Assembly (NCBI GenBank): GCA_020746105.1
Contig: CM036618.1
Location: 44,670,014-44,734,013 of the forward strand
Length of the DNA stretch: 64,000 nt
Direction: 5' to 3'
DNA from: Trogon surrucura
Lineage: Eukaryota; Chordata; Aves; Trogoniformes; Trogonidae
The notes beneath the pieces were generated by a model. It searched no databases. It had not been told where the DNA came from and saw only the letters and a list, made by a program, of their open reading frames with translations. The position numbers were made by a program, and so were the translations under genes. This document shows, in pieces, positions 13,636 through 24,600 of the stretch; within the stretch, counting starts at the first letter, position 1, and the number at the start of each line of letters is the position of its first letter.

Positions 13636-14121
13636 CATAGAATCACAGAATCATAGAATCATAGAATGTTTGGGGTTGGAAGGGACCTCTAGAGATCATC
13701 TAGTCCAAACCCCCTGCCAGAGCAGGATTCCCCTAGGGCAGCCACACAGGAAAGCGTCCAGGTGGGTTTTGAAAGTCTCCAGAGAAGGAGACTCCACAAC
13801 ATCTCTGGGCAGCCTGTTCCAGCACTCCATCACCCTCACAGTAAAAAAGTTTCTCCTCATGTTGATGCGGAACCTCCTATGTTCTAGTTTACACCCATTA
13901 TTCCTTGTCCTATTATTAGGCAACACTGTGAAGAGACAAGCAGAGTCCTCCTGACACTCATTCCTCAGGTATTTATACACATTAATAAGGTCCCCCCTTA
14001 GCCTTCTCTTTTCAAGACTAAAGAGCCTCAGTTCTCTCAGTCTTTCTTCATACAAGAGATGTTCAAGTCCTTTGATCATCCTCTTAGCTCTCCATTGTAC
14101 TCTCTCCAGTAGATCCCTGTC
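13636..14121 (-). mobile_element. CR1 LINE, 5'-truncated copy
   Basis: On the minus strand this ends in repeated ATTCTATG-type octamers at 13636-13668, preceded by the conserved block complementary to TTGGAAGGGACCTCTAGAGA. Upstream lies a 127-codon open stretch (13696-14079, minus) matching the C-terminal end of CR1 reverse transcriptase. Its landmarks are [19 protein letters not shown] and [19 protein letters not shown], also found in the fuller copy at 57.2-58.4 kb. It breaks off near 14121 at the region equivalent to the RT thumb/tail, so it is a typical dead-on-arrival insertion. The open frame suggests moderate age. Confidence 0.93.
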
Positions 14122-15077
14122 TCACTTGGACAGTCTTCTAAAATGTATGTATGATCATCTCTTTCCTTCGTGTGTGAGAGAATGTTACACTTTTTTTTTT
14201 TTTTTTAATCCTGCAGTTGTTGGAATGTGTGCATCCATTTTCAGTTAGAATGCTATTTGATACAATTTCTCCATAGCACAGATATTTTAACATTTTAATT
14301 AATGAAGTCAGGTAACCTTTCACATTTTTTATAACTTTTAATGCACTCCATGGTAAAACTATTTCAGGTATGAGCAGTGACTGCTAAGCAAACTCTTCTG
14401 TCCATGTTGTGCAATGCTTAAAACAAGTACTTGCAGGGCACAAAAAAGTGTACGATGATACTTCCATCATTGTGTTTTCCATCTGACTCTGCTATATTCC
14501 TCCTATCTTGTGACAAATCACCAGTTTATGAACTTCCGGAGCTGGATGTTTTAGCCTCAGTATTCTGATTAGTAGACTTTAATTAACTTTTCCTCTGTGA
14601 ATTTGCCTACTCTTATTTATATTTTGTCATCCAAACATCCTTTGGCAATGTGTGTCACATTTTAATTACGTGCAGTGCGAAAGAAGTCTCCTTTTCTTTG
14701 TTTCCACCTGATAATTTCCTGATAATTTCAAGTTTCCACCTGATAATTTCCTTTCTATGCCCCGTGGGTTTTCTGCTATTAAAAATTGTGGATAATAGTT
14801 GCAATTCATCAGCATTATCGATTCCCTTCTCTGTGTGTTCCTCCCTCCTTCCCCAGTTGTCTCCCTTCCATGCTTGGGAGTATTACATTAATACATCTCT
14901 CCTTGTAATGAAGCTGTTCAACTCTGATAATATTTTGTGTCTTTCTCAAGTTCTTCTATCAGTTTTGTAATGCTGTGACCTGAATTCTTGTGGTTTTTGT
15001 ACTATGAATGCACCATGCACTCATAAATTGGCAAATTATATTTTTTTTCTGTTGTTTTCAGTTGTTTTCGGTTCCTT
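14122..15077. other. Non-coding region with a local duplication
   Basis: A 20-base unit beginning TTTCCACCTGATAATTTCCT occurs at 14701-14720 and again at 14733-14752, which looks like a small tandem duplication. A poly-T stretch lies near 14191-14208. No gene is recognised. Confidence 0.6.
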
Positions 15078-15186
15078 CATAGGATCATAGAATGGCCTGG
15101 GCTGGAAGGGACCTTAGAGATCATTTTAATCCAACCTCCCTGTTGTGGGCAGGGACGCCACCTCTCAACTAGGTCAGGCAACATGT

Positions 15187-15263
15187 GAGAACCAAACGGG
15201 AATTGAACCCGGGACCTTTGGTGTTTCAAGCACCACGCTCAACCCACTGAGCTAAACCGACCC
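15187..15263 (-). other. tRNA-like head of SINE (not a functional tRNA gene)
   Basis: On the minus strand the D arm pairs perfectly (GCTC/GAGC) and the anticodon stem pairs perfectly (TGGTG/CACCA) around a seven-base loop, CTTGAAA, giving formal anticodon TGA. The T arm pairs at four of five positions around TTCAATT. The acceptor strands pair poorly, and the short variable loop does not suit a serine tRNA. With a CR1 tail attached, this is a decayed SINE head. Confidence 0.75.
15199..15254 (-). promoter_or_regulatory. Internal Pol III promoter (A and B boxes)
   Basis: Minus strand: the A box TAGCTCAGTGGG (15243-15254) fits the tRNA consensus at every position, and the B box GGTTCAATTCC (15199-15209) is also near-consensus. 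Spacing is as in tRNA genes. The promoter may still bind TFIIIC even though the tRNA fold has decayed. Confidence 0.65.
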
Positions 15264-15265
15264 TC

Positions 15266-18200
15266 TTCCAAGTGCTCCCCAAGACCATATTTGTCCCTGA
15301 GCATTGAGCTAATGCTCACTAAAAAGTATATATCCACGAGACCACAGACTGTCCCTGACCTTGTCAGGGCCTTTATGTGCAGCTCCTGTGGATTTTCCTT
15401 AAATTTATCATTTTGCATTTGTCTACACTGATTCTCTTTTTAGATTATTTTTATTCTTCCTCCTTCGATACAACTTTGAGGTAGATATAGTTCCTACAGA
15501 GAAAACCCTCAGAGACAGATCATGATGACTTTAGGTCTTGTTTATGTCTGGCCATGAAGTGAGGTGCTTTGATGCTTGAGCTGGACTAGCACTACCTACC
15601 TCTGAGAAAGCTTATTAGATCATACTGCATTTAAGATTTATTGGGGTGCATTTCTGTTCCACAAATTCCTTGGTTGCAATCATTTCACACGGTAAATAAA
15701 ATGAGGTCTTAGCTGTTGACACAATAAAACCTGGCTGCCATACTCAAAAAATATTCTTTCTGTGCTTTTTTTTTGGTTTATAGTAACTTATGTACTATTT
15801 CAGTTGTGTTGTCACAGCAAGTAGCAGTAAATAGCCTTTGTTCAATTCATTCTTTTTGTACCTTTCCTCTCTCTCCAGGCATCAACTCTGGAGAATAATT
15901 CAGCAGGAATATAACTTTACTTGTGCTTGTATTACTGACAGATGGAAAAGAGAACAGTAGCCTCATCCTACCTTCGTTAAGTCAATGCTTAGACAGTCCA
16001 TGTGCCAAACTAGCTTTTAAATTTCTCTCAAAGGTCTGATCTGGGCGAACAATACTATTCAGTGCAGGGCTGCACACCCAATTTTAAGTTTTATGTTAGT
16101 TGTATTATTTACATTAGTAAGGCGGTGCTTGTCTTAGCTATTGATAGAACCTTTTGGATGATTGTTTGAATGAAAAATTCATTTATCTGGCTGGTTGGTT
16201 TTTGCCTCAGCTTATATCTAAGAGATTTTACATTTGTTACAAAGTGCTTCTTTTCTACATTCTGCATTGGAAGCTACTTGCACATTTTTCCTCAACATAA
16301 ATAATTGTTTCAGTGGGGTCATGGTCCTCAAAGTTCAGCTGGCTGTCAACGTTCCAGCCGAATGGCATCTGTACTTACATCCTGCTTCAAGGGGAAATGC
16401 AAACAATCACGCTGCTTCAGGAAAAAAAATCTCAATATTTATGTTAAAATCACTTTTGATTAGAAGCCAATTACTCTGAAGAAGATGCAAATTTGTCCTT
16501 TTGTTTGGGCAAATCCAGAGATAAAAGCCCTGAATCTAAACTCAGTCTTCTACTTCCCATTGAACTGTCTGTAGTTTAGAAATTATAGCTGTTCTATAAC
16601 CCTGATCAGCCACAACAGGATGCCAGAATATATGACTGTATCAAGTAAGTATGCAAAGGAAGTGATTGTTCCCTACCTCTAAAGTGACACCTTCCATAAT
16701 GACTATCTTGGGCAGTTTTAGGGGGTCCTTGGTTGCTTGTGTATACTCAGTGACAATTGATGTTGTCTAAAATTTGCAGAGGGAGTACAACTGAAAATCT
16801 TCAAATGATTTGATTTTGCAAAAGCACCCACTTCCAAGATTCTTGAACACGCTGCTGCCATTCTCAGGAGAACCTGGAAGTAAAATTTTTGTCAACTCTG
16901 TGAAATAACCGTGTTTCCATATGATACAACCTAAACATAGGAGGCAAACAAACCCCATAGTTTGGGATGGCATCTCCATGAGATTTGTAGGTGGTTCTAC
17001 TTAGCTGAATAATGAATAGAATTCAAATAGTATGGAGAATTTAGAATTTGGTCCTTTCTTGACTTAATAATGTTGAAACTTACTCTCACACACAGGACTT
17101 GCCTATGTGTCTCTGCTGAAGCTGCATATAATCATGTTGTAAGGAATGTCTAATAATAAGATGAGGCCAATATATTAATCTTAGTATCTTCGGTACATAG
17201 TTTATCAAACAATACCATTTTAATAACTAAAACAAATTAATAGAACACTCATGTCTATAAAACAGAATATGTGAACACATTATTAACTTATTTGAATGCT
17301 TAAGGCCCTTTAAGTAAATTGTTACAGGAATGGACTTAAACATAGATAGAGACTCAGTCTAAAACAATACATTCCTTAGTACCAGGAAATGTGTTTCACT
17401 GTTCATGAATAAACATAACATGCACAGTATGATACCACAAGAGAAAAATTATATAAGAGGAAAAGTTCCTTCTGTAAAATAAATGCCCTGTAATGTAAAA
17501 TAAACACAGGACAGCAAATGGAAGAAGTAAGAAATAAGCAAACTACAAAGTTATTGCCCAGCTGAATCAAGCAGACACATAAGGCATTCTATTCTGTTTA
17601 CACTTTCATAGAGTGATATTAATCAAGCTATCTACATAGCCATTACAGTATTACTATCTTTTTTTTTTCCTTCATTGTTTTCTAGTTAGACCAGAAATGA
17701 GGACTACTCTTTTTTTTTCTTTTCCACAATCTGATTGACATTCTCATGTAGTTCAACTCTGTTTACCATAGGACATTGTCTGTAGGTTAAAAGAGTAAAA
17801 TAGTAAAAGAGATATACTAGATCTTTATTTCTCTGGTTACTTGTTTCATATGCCTGTTCCAGAGAGCCAGGTTTAAATTCTTAATATATCACATATATCA
17901 ACAACCTGGAAAAAAGTTCACCGAAAACAAAAGAGAGCGAGGGAAAGATGAGACAGAATCCTTTGCAGAAAATCTTTTTGTATGTAGTTCACACACATAT
18001 TAATTTCTGTTATACCATTCCTGATTCTCAGAGGCAGATCAAACTTGAAAGACTGAATTCAAGTACCATTTTTGCTACTTGAACTGAGCATGGCTCTTAT
18101 CATCTTCAAAGTTTGCCTCCTACTTTATGAATAATGAGTCCTTAAAGCAATGTTGTCAAAATAAAAAAGCAAGTAAGTCACCACTATGCAAAATTGTAAT

Positions 18201-20752
18201 TGTTGAAAGAAGGCATTAGTAGTAAAGGGCAAAGATGTTTTTTTGAAAGAAATTCACTAGCTATAAGAATATGCCTTGGTCCAAGAAACAATTAGAATTT
18301 TTTGTCCAATTATTCAAGTCATACAAAGACTTTAGAACTGAACATAAACTGGAAAGTTGCATCTAAATACACTCAAACTTCATAGTGTTCAAGGGTTACT
18401 TGAATATTAATTCAGATTTAGATATCTCAGGTCCTTCTCTGACAATACTATGAGTATTTCAAGTTACATAGGTAAGCAATTTCTTGTTATCTTCTATTTA
18501 TTTATTTTCAATATTTCAACTTGGTACTACATATCATCGTGTGCAATATTTCTATTGCCTACTAATGCATAGCTCTGGGCAGCAATAGTAATATATAATT
18601 TTTTATGGCTTTTTAAAAGTTGGAGGCTTGAAATGAAACCAGTACATCTGCCACTCTGTGAGGGAGTAAGAAAGGTAAGGGACTAGAGTTAAAGGTGTGT
18701 TTAAGAAAATTTAGAATGCAGAATCAGTCACTTATAAACAGTGTTTTCATGTTTCTGTGCTCAGTCCAGAAATCCAGGGCTTCTGAACTAAAACTTATAA
18801 AGCTATTAAAGATTAAGTTGGGTTTTTTTAAACTTTTATGCAAAACCAGAATTTTTAAACTCTTCTTCACATTGGTACACCTTTACTTTCAATTAACCTG
18901 AGATATCTATTTTCTATGGCTTCAGTAAGCCACCAATTCTAATATTAATATTGTCTTAAACATAATTTTTCTGCTCTAAATTTAACCAAGATTTCAGAAG
19001 CAGTAAATCTAAAACTAACAGCCTAATGTTAGAAAAAGTTGATTACTTTTTCTTCTGTTCAAGAGACTTAGAATAGATGTCATAAGAATTAGAAAGAAAA
19101 ATTTCAATAAACTAATGGCACGTGAAGAACTGAAAATATGGAAAGTACAATGGTTTTCATCTTGTTAAATTAAAAATAAGTTAACATTTACAAAATAGTA
19201 TTTGAGGTGCTTAACATGTATAAGAACTGAACAGAAGGAAATTCCTTGTCTACAACATAAGGTCAGTAATTGATCCTAGATTAAACCCTTTGACATTTTT
19301 TCTTAATCTGTTCAAATGCTGGTCAAGAGCTAAGGTGACTTTCAAGATGTTGGATTTAACGTCTATCTGGATGATATTTTTGAGTAGACCAGTGGAAGAT
19401 CCCTTTGCTCTGCCTCATGCCTGCTATCATGACTTGTAAAGAATGGCATGGCTCATCCAAATTAGAGCCACCCTTTATGAATTGCACTTGGTGTCAAAAC
19501 ACAGATCCCTTGCATGTATTCCTCCAGATTCTATCTGGGGAAGAAAGAAACGTGTGTGAGCAGTGTGGCCTTTATTCGCCTTCATATCAAATGCTTTATT
19601 CACCTCAATTACTTCAAATGCTTGCAGCAACCTGAGGCAGGTTCTGGAAAGCCCTGAGCCTGAGACAGAAGGTGAAGCTGTTAAACTTGCTTGAGCAGCT
19701 TAAATAGGCAGGCAGTGAAACTGCTTAAACCAGAGGGAATAAAAAAAAACAAATGGACTTTTTCATCTCAGTCCTGCCTAGATAGCTGCTGCCTGACAGA
19801 TATTTAATAACACTCCACTCAACTCCTCCCCAGTACATCAGACATATCAGAGTCAAGTCAGACTGCCCAGGAGTCCCTGTAAAGCGTTAATTGACAGGAG
19901 CCTGGAGCAGTGAATATTTAAGGTCAGGCAGGATAGCAGGTTCCCTATCATTGCAAGGAAGTTAATGTAAAACTACATTAAGTGTTTGTGTTAGGTCCAT
20001 CAGAGGGATCCCCGGTGGATTGTAAAACACTGAATAAAGCATTATGAAACAATACTATAACCCCTTTGTTAGTCTCAATATACACATAGTCTAAGGCAGA
20101 AATATTTGCAGAATGAAAACGTTGCATATGCCGCCTACTTAGTTTAGAGAAATGGACAGTATAAAATGATAGACATGGCAAAATTTGTTCTGACTTATTT
20201 TCCTATTTCCTAATTTTGTTGCTATTTTCTGTATGCTGATAGCTTAAATTTTATTTTTGTCATTTTTATGTGATCCAGAAAACAAGTCAAAGCATTAAAG
20301 ACATTTGCATGAGGCCTTTCTACAGGCTTCTTAGTCTTTCTGTCGAGTTTTTTCAAATTTATTTACTTTGGTTTATTTTATTTTACTTGGAAAATAGTCT
20401 CCTGATTTTTAAGGTAATATTGACATTTCTACTTGACTATGGGCTTAAAATTAATAATATTAATAATTGTTTAAGAAGAGTAACCAGATTACTGCTTAAA
20501 AACATAGTTAGATGTAATAACAGGTTTTTTTACCTTATTAGCCTGTGGACTGCATTCTTGGAATAAACAGATTGGCAAGATAAAACTGAAACAGAGAAGT
20601 AAAACCCCTGTACTGAGTAGTTAGCTGGCCTAAATATTCTGTGTGTAACTAAAAATAATTTTCTATAAACTTGCATGTTTCAACCAAAATAAACTGACTG
20701 CCATGGAGCAATGTGTGTCCTGTCTGTCATAAGACACAGAGAACAGTAATAA
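15266..20752. other. AT-rich region without recognisable gene
   Basis: Many small AT-rich open frames below 100 codons occur on both strands. No known repeat family, LTR or RNA gene is recognised. In particular, no 5' LTR matching the one at 25137-25981 is seen here. Confidence 0.55.
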
Positions 20753-21625
20753 CAGTATCCTGCAAATACCCATTTGCATCATGCAAATGCATCTCAACCC
20801 AGGTTAGAGGAAATTGGTTTTGACAGTGGGCAAGTGGGTATACCGGATACCCACAAGGACGATATTCCTATCCACACAACCAACTGGACCAGCATGGAGA
20901 AAGGCATTAAGTTCCTGAGAGAACTAGCAGTGAGAGAGGTGATTTACAGCGATCCACAAACAATTTTAAACCCTGATCAAATGCCCTGCCACAAACACGT
21001 TATTCAGATGTTCGTGAGGAGTGCCCCACCAGTGTATAAGCACACCTTGTCAACAATGGTCTGGGCATTAGATGGAGATGGTCAGGTACCAACAGTGAGT
21101 GAAGTGGCCAACAAAGCACGACAGTATGAAGACAGTACTGCCAATCCCCAACAAATTCAGATTGCTGCCATGGAAAAAATAATTGAGGAAAACAACAGAT
21201 CACTGGAGAAATTAATTGAGAAAACAATGGAGAAAACCAATGAAGCAATCGAGAAAGCAATGGAGAAAAATAGTGAATCATTTGAGAAAACCAATCAATC
21301 ATTAAAAGAGCTGACTGACACATTGTCCAAGAGAGATGACAGACCTCAATGGAGCCGTGTTGATGCTGTTAGAAAATACAGACCTTCAAGATCAACTAAA
21401 AATGATGGCAACTTGTCACGGAATGACTTGTGGATTTTCCTACGTGGATATGGTGAGGACATGAGAAACTGGGATGGAAAACCTACTTCTGCTCTACGAG
21501 AACGAGTATCCAATTTGCGAAACACCAACAGAAGACAACAATCTGCCACGAGAAGGAATAATCAGAATGTAAATGTAGTTAATACTGTGAATCAGGTAAA
21601 CCCCGTGAATCAACCTCAAAATTAG
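20753..21625 (+). pseudogene. Gag polyprotein, N-terminally truncated (ERV-L type)
   Basis: The structural polyprotein of the element. The frame is open from a stop at 20750 to TAG at 21623-21625, but no ATG occurs before codon 41 of the segment counted from 20774, so the true N-terminus is lost. Numbering from 20774: residues 8-125 are a capsid-like region (LRELAVREVIYSD; a PDQMPCHKH stretch with the only Cys). Residues about 128-187 are a charged coiled coil with an 11-residue periodicity (EKTMEKTNEAI, EKAMEKNSESF). Residues 190-262 are basic. The tail is rich in Asn, Val and Gln (VNQVNPVNQPQN). There is no CCHC knuckle, as in other ERV-L Gags. It shares its frame with pol across the TAG. 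About 283 residues remain, well short of a full Gag. Confidence 0.85.
20771..20789. promoter_or_regulatory. Inverted pair of octamer (POU) motifs
   Basis: CATTTGCAT and ATGCAAATG form a perfect 9-base inverted repeat around one C. Each arm contains the POU/Oct octamer (ATTTGCAT/ATGCAAAT), and a third octamer-like TGCAAATA lies just upstream at 20761-20768. It sits at the truncated left edge of the ERV, so it may be host or element DNA. Function is inferred from the motif only. Confidence 0.4.
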
Positions 21626-21653
21626 AGGGGCCCTGCCTCCAGCCAGGTGGAGG
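21623..21653 (+). promoter_or_regulatory. Putative gag-pol stop-codon readthrough signal
   Basis: The gag TAG (21623-21625) lies in the same frame as pol and is the only stop between 20753 and 24815. Ten bases after it a perfect 6-bp hairpin can form, CCTCCA (21636-21641) with TGGAGG (21648-21653) around GCCAGG. A stop, a short spacer and an RNA structure are how gammaretroviruses suppress the gag stop. The hairpin is seen; readthrough is inferred. A downstream pseudoknot partner was not established. Confidence 0.55.
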
Positions 21654-24600
21654 AGAGGGACAACCGAGTTTATTGGACTGTGTGGATTCGGTGGCCTGGC
21701 ACATTAGAACCACGAAAATATAGAGCTCTGGTGGACACTGGTGCACAGTGCACTCTAATGCCATCGAATCATACAAGTACTGAAACTGTTACTATTTCTG
21801 GAGTGACAGGTGGTTCTCAACAACTGTCTGTATTGGAGGCCGAAATGAGCCTTACTGGGAATATGTGGAAAAAGCACCCTATAGTGACTGGTCCAAATGC
21901 CCCATGCATTCTTGGCATAGACTTCCTCAAGAAAGGGTATTATAAGGACCCAAGAGGGTATCGATGGGCTTTTGGCATAGCAGCTGTAGAGACTGAGGAC
22001 ATTGATCAGCTGTCTAGCTTGCCCAAACTTTCAGAGGAGTCTAGTGTTGTAGGGCTGATGAAAACTGAAGACCAACAGGTACCAATTGCTACTAAAACAG
22101 TGCATCGACGACAATATCGTACCAACCGAGACTCTGTAGTTCCCATCCATAAGCTGATACGTCAACTAGAAAGCCAAGGAGTGATCAGCAAAGCTCGCTC
22201 ACCATTTAACAGTCCTATCTGGCCTGTCCGTAAGTCTGATGGAGAATGGAGATTGACTGTAGACTATCGTGGCCTAAATGAGGTTACACCACCGATGAGT
22301 GCTGCCGTGCCGGACATGTTAGATCTTCAGTATGAGCTGGAGTCGAAGGCAGCTAAGTGGTATGCCACAATTGACATTGCTAATGCATTTTTCTCTATTC
22401 CTATAGCAGCAGAATGCAGGCCGCAGTTTGCTTTCACCTGGAGGGGTATCCAGTACACCTGGAACCGACTGCCCCAGGGGTGGAAACACAGCCCTACCAT
22501 CTGCCATGGACTGATCCACACCGCCCTGGAGAGGGGTGGAGCTCCGGAACATCTGCAATACATCGATGACATCATTGTATGGGGTAACACAGCAGAAGAA
22601 GTTTTTACGAAAGGTAAGAAAATAATTGAGATTCTTTTGGATGCTGGTTTTGCCATAAAGAGAAGCAAGGTCAAGGGACCTGCACGAGAGATCCAGTATT
22701 TGGGAGTGAAGTGGCAAGATGGGCGTCGCCAGATCCCAATAGATGTGATTGACATAATATCAGCTATGTTGCCACCAACTAACAAAAAAGAAACACAATC
22801 CTTCTTAGGTACTGTGGGTTTCTGGAGAATGCATATTCCTGGTTATAGTCAGATTGTGAAACCTCTTTTTGATGTGACTCGAAAGAAAAACAAATTTCAA
22901 TGGGGCCCTGAACAGCAACAGGCCTTTGAACAAATCAAACAAGAGATTGTACAGGCAGTAGCTCTTGGGCCAATCCGAACAGGGCAAGATATTAAAAATT
23001 TGCTATACACCGCAGCTGGGGACAATGGTCCTGCCTGGAGCCTCTGGCAGAGGGCACCAGGAGAAACTCGAGGTCGGCCCTTAGGATTTTGGAGCCGAAA
23101 ATATAGAGGCTCTGAGGCCAACTATACTGCAACTGAAAAAGAAATATTGGCCGCATATGAAGGAGTTAAAGCTGCTTCGGAAGTGATTGGTACTGACACA
23201 CAGCTTCTCCTAGTACCACGAATACCAGTCCTAAACTGGATGTTCAAGAGTAAAGTTCCTTCCACACATCATGCCACTGATGCTACATGGAGTAAATGGA
23301 CTGCCCTAATTACACAGAGAGCTCGAATGGGTCATCACAATCGTCCAGGACTTTTAGAGGTAATCGCAGACTGGCCACAAGGTAAAGACCTTGCAGTGCC
23401 CCCAAAGGAGGTGGTGACACGTGCTGAGGAAGCTCCACCATATAATCAGTTACCAGATAATGAAAAGCAGTATGCCCTGTTTACTGATGGATCTTGCCGC
23501 CTTGTAGGAAATCGTCGCAAGTGGAAAGCTGCTGTGTGGAGTCCCACACGACGCGTTGCAGAGGCAACTGAGGGAGAAGGTGGATCAAGTCAGTTTGCAG
23601 AGGTAAAAGCCATCCAGCTGGCCTTAGACATTGCTGAACGGGAAAAATGGCCAGTGCTCTATCTCTATACTGACTCATGGATGGTGGCAAATGCTTTTTG
23701 GGGTTGGTTAAAACAGTGGAAGCACAATAACTGGGAGCGCAGAGGTAAGCCTATTTGGGCTGCTGAACTATGGCAAGACATTGCTGCTCGGCTAGAGAAC
23801 TTAGTTGTAAAGGTGCGTCATGTAGATGCTCATGTGCCCAGAAGTCGTGCCACTGAAGAACATCGACACAACCAGCATGTGGATCAGGCTGCTCAAGTGT
23901 TCCAAATAGACTTGGACTGGGAACACAAAGGTGAACTGTTTCTAGCTCGGTGGGCCCACGACACTTCAGGACATCAGGGAAGAGATGGAACATACAGATG
24001 GGCTCGTGACCGAGGGGTGGATTTAACTATGGACGCTATTGCGCAGGTTATCCATGATTGTGAAATATGCGCTGAAATTAAGCAAGCTAAGCGATTGAAA
24101 CCTTTGTGGTATGGGGAACGATGGTTAAAATATAGGTATGGGGAGGCCTGGCAGATTGATTACATCACACTTCCTCTAACTCGCCAGGGTAAGCGCTATG
24201 TGCTCACTATGGTGGAAGCAACTACCGGATGGTTAGAAACGTATCCTGTGCCTCACGCCACTGCCAGAAACACTATCTTGGGCCTAGAAAAGCAGATCCT
24301 GTGGCGACATGGCACTCCGGAAAGAATTGAATCAGATAATGGGACTCATTTCAAAAACAATCTTATAGACAATTGGGCTAAAGAACATGGTATTGAATGG
24401 GTATATCATATTCCTTATCATGCACAAGCCTCTGGGAAAATTGAACGATATAATGGACTGTTAAAAACTACTCTGAAAGCAATGGGAGGTGGAACTTTTA
24501 AAAACTGGGACAAGAATTTAGCACAAGCCACCTGGTTAGTTAACACCAGAGGATCCATCAATCGTGCTGGTCCTGCTCATTCAGAGCCTTTACATACAGT

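Larger units (their letters stand above)
15078..15265 (-). mobile_element. tRNA-derived SINE with CR1 3' tail
   Basis: Read on the minus strand, the element begins with a tRNA-like head (15187-15263) and passes straight into a CR1 3' untranslated end (15078-15186). That end includes the block complementary to GGCTGGAAGGGACCTTAGAGA and ends in ATTCTATGATCCTATG. CR1 copies never carry a tRNA at this position, so this is a chimera rather than a truncated CR1. Bird SINEs of this build are known from zebra finch (TguSINE1, tRNA-Ile-like head and CR1 tail), and this copy plausibly belongs to that family or a relative. Mobilisation would depend on CR1 reverse transcriptase recognising the shared tail. 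Confidence 0.75.

Noticed and set aside
15187-15263. A functional tRNA-Ser(TGA) gene
   Set aside because: The acceptor stem barely pairs, the long variable arm of serine tRNAs is absent, and the unit continues into a CR1 tail. It is a SINE head.
20590-20790. A hidden 5' LTR just upstream of gag
   Set aside because: No stretch matches the start, direct repeat, TATA region or end of the 25137-25981 LTR.
22319-22785. Two long minus-strand open frames (132 and 152 codons) opposite pol
   Set aside because: They overlap each other and lie antisense to the conserved RT core. Codon constraint on pol explains them, and neither resembles a known protein.
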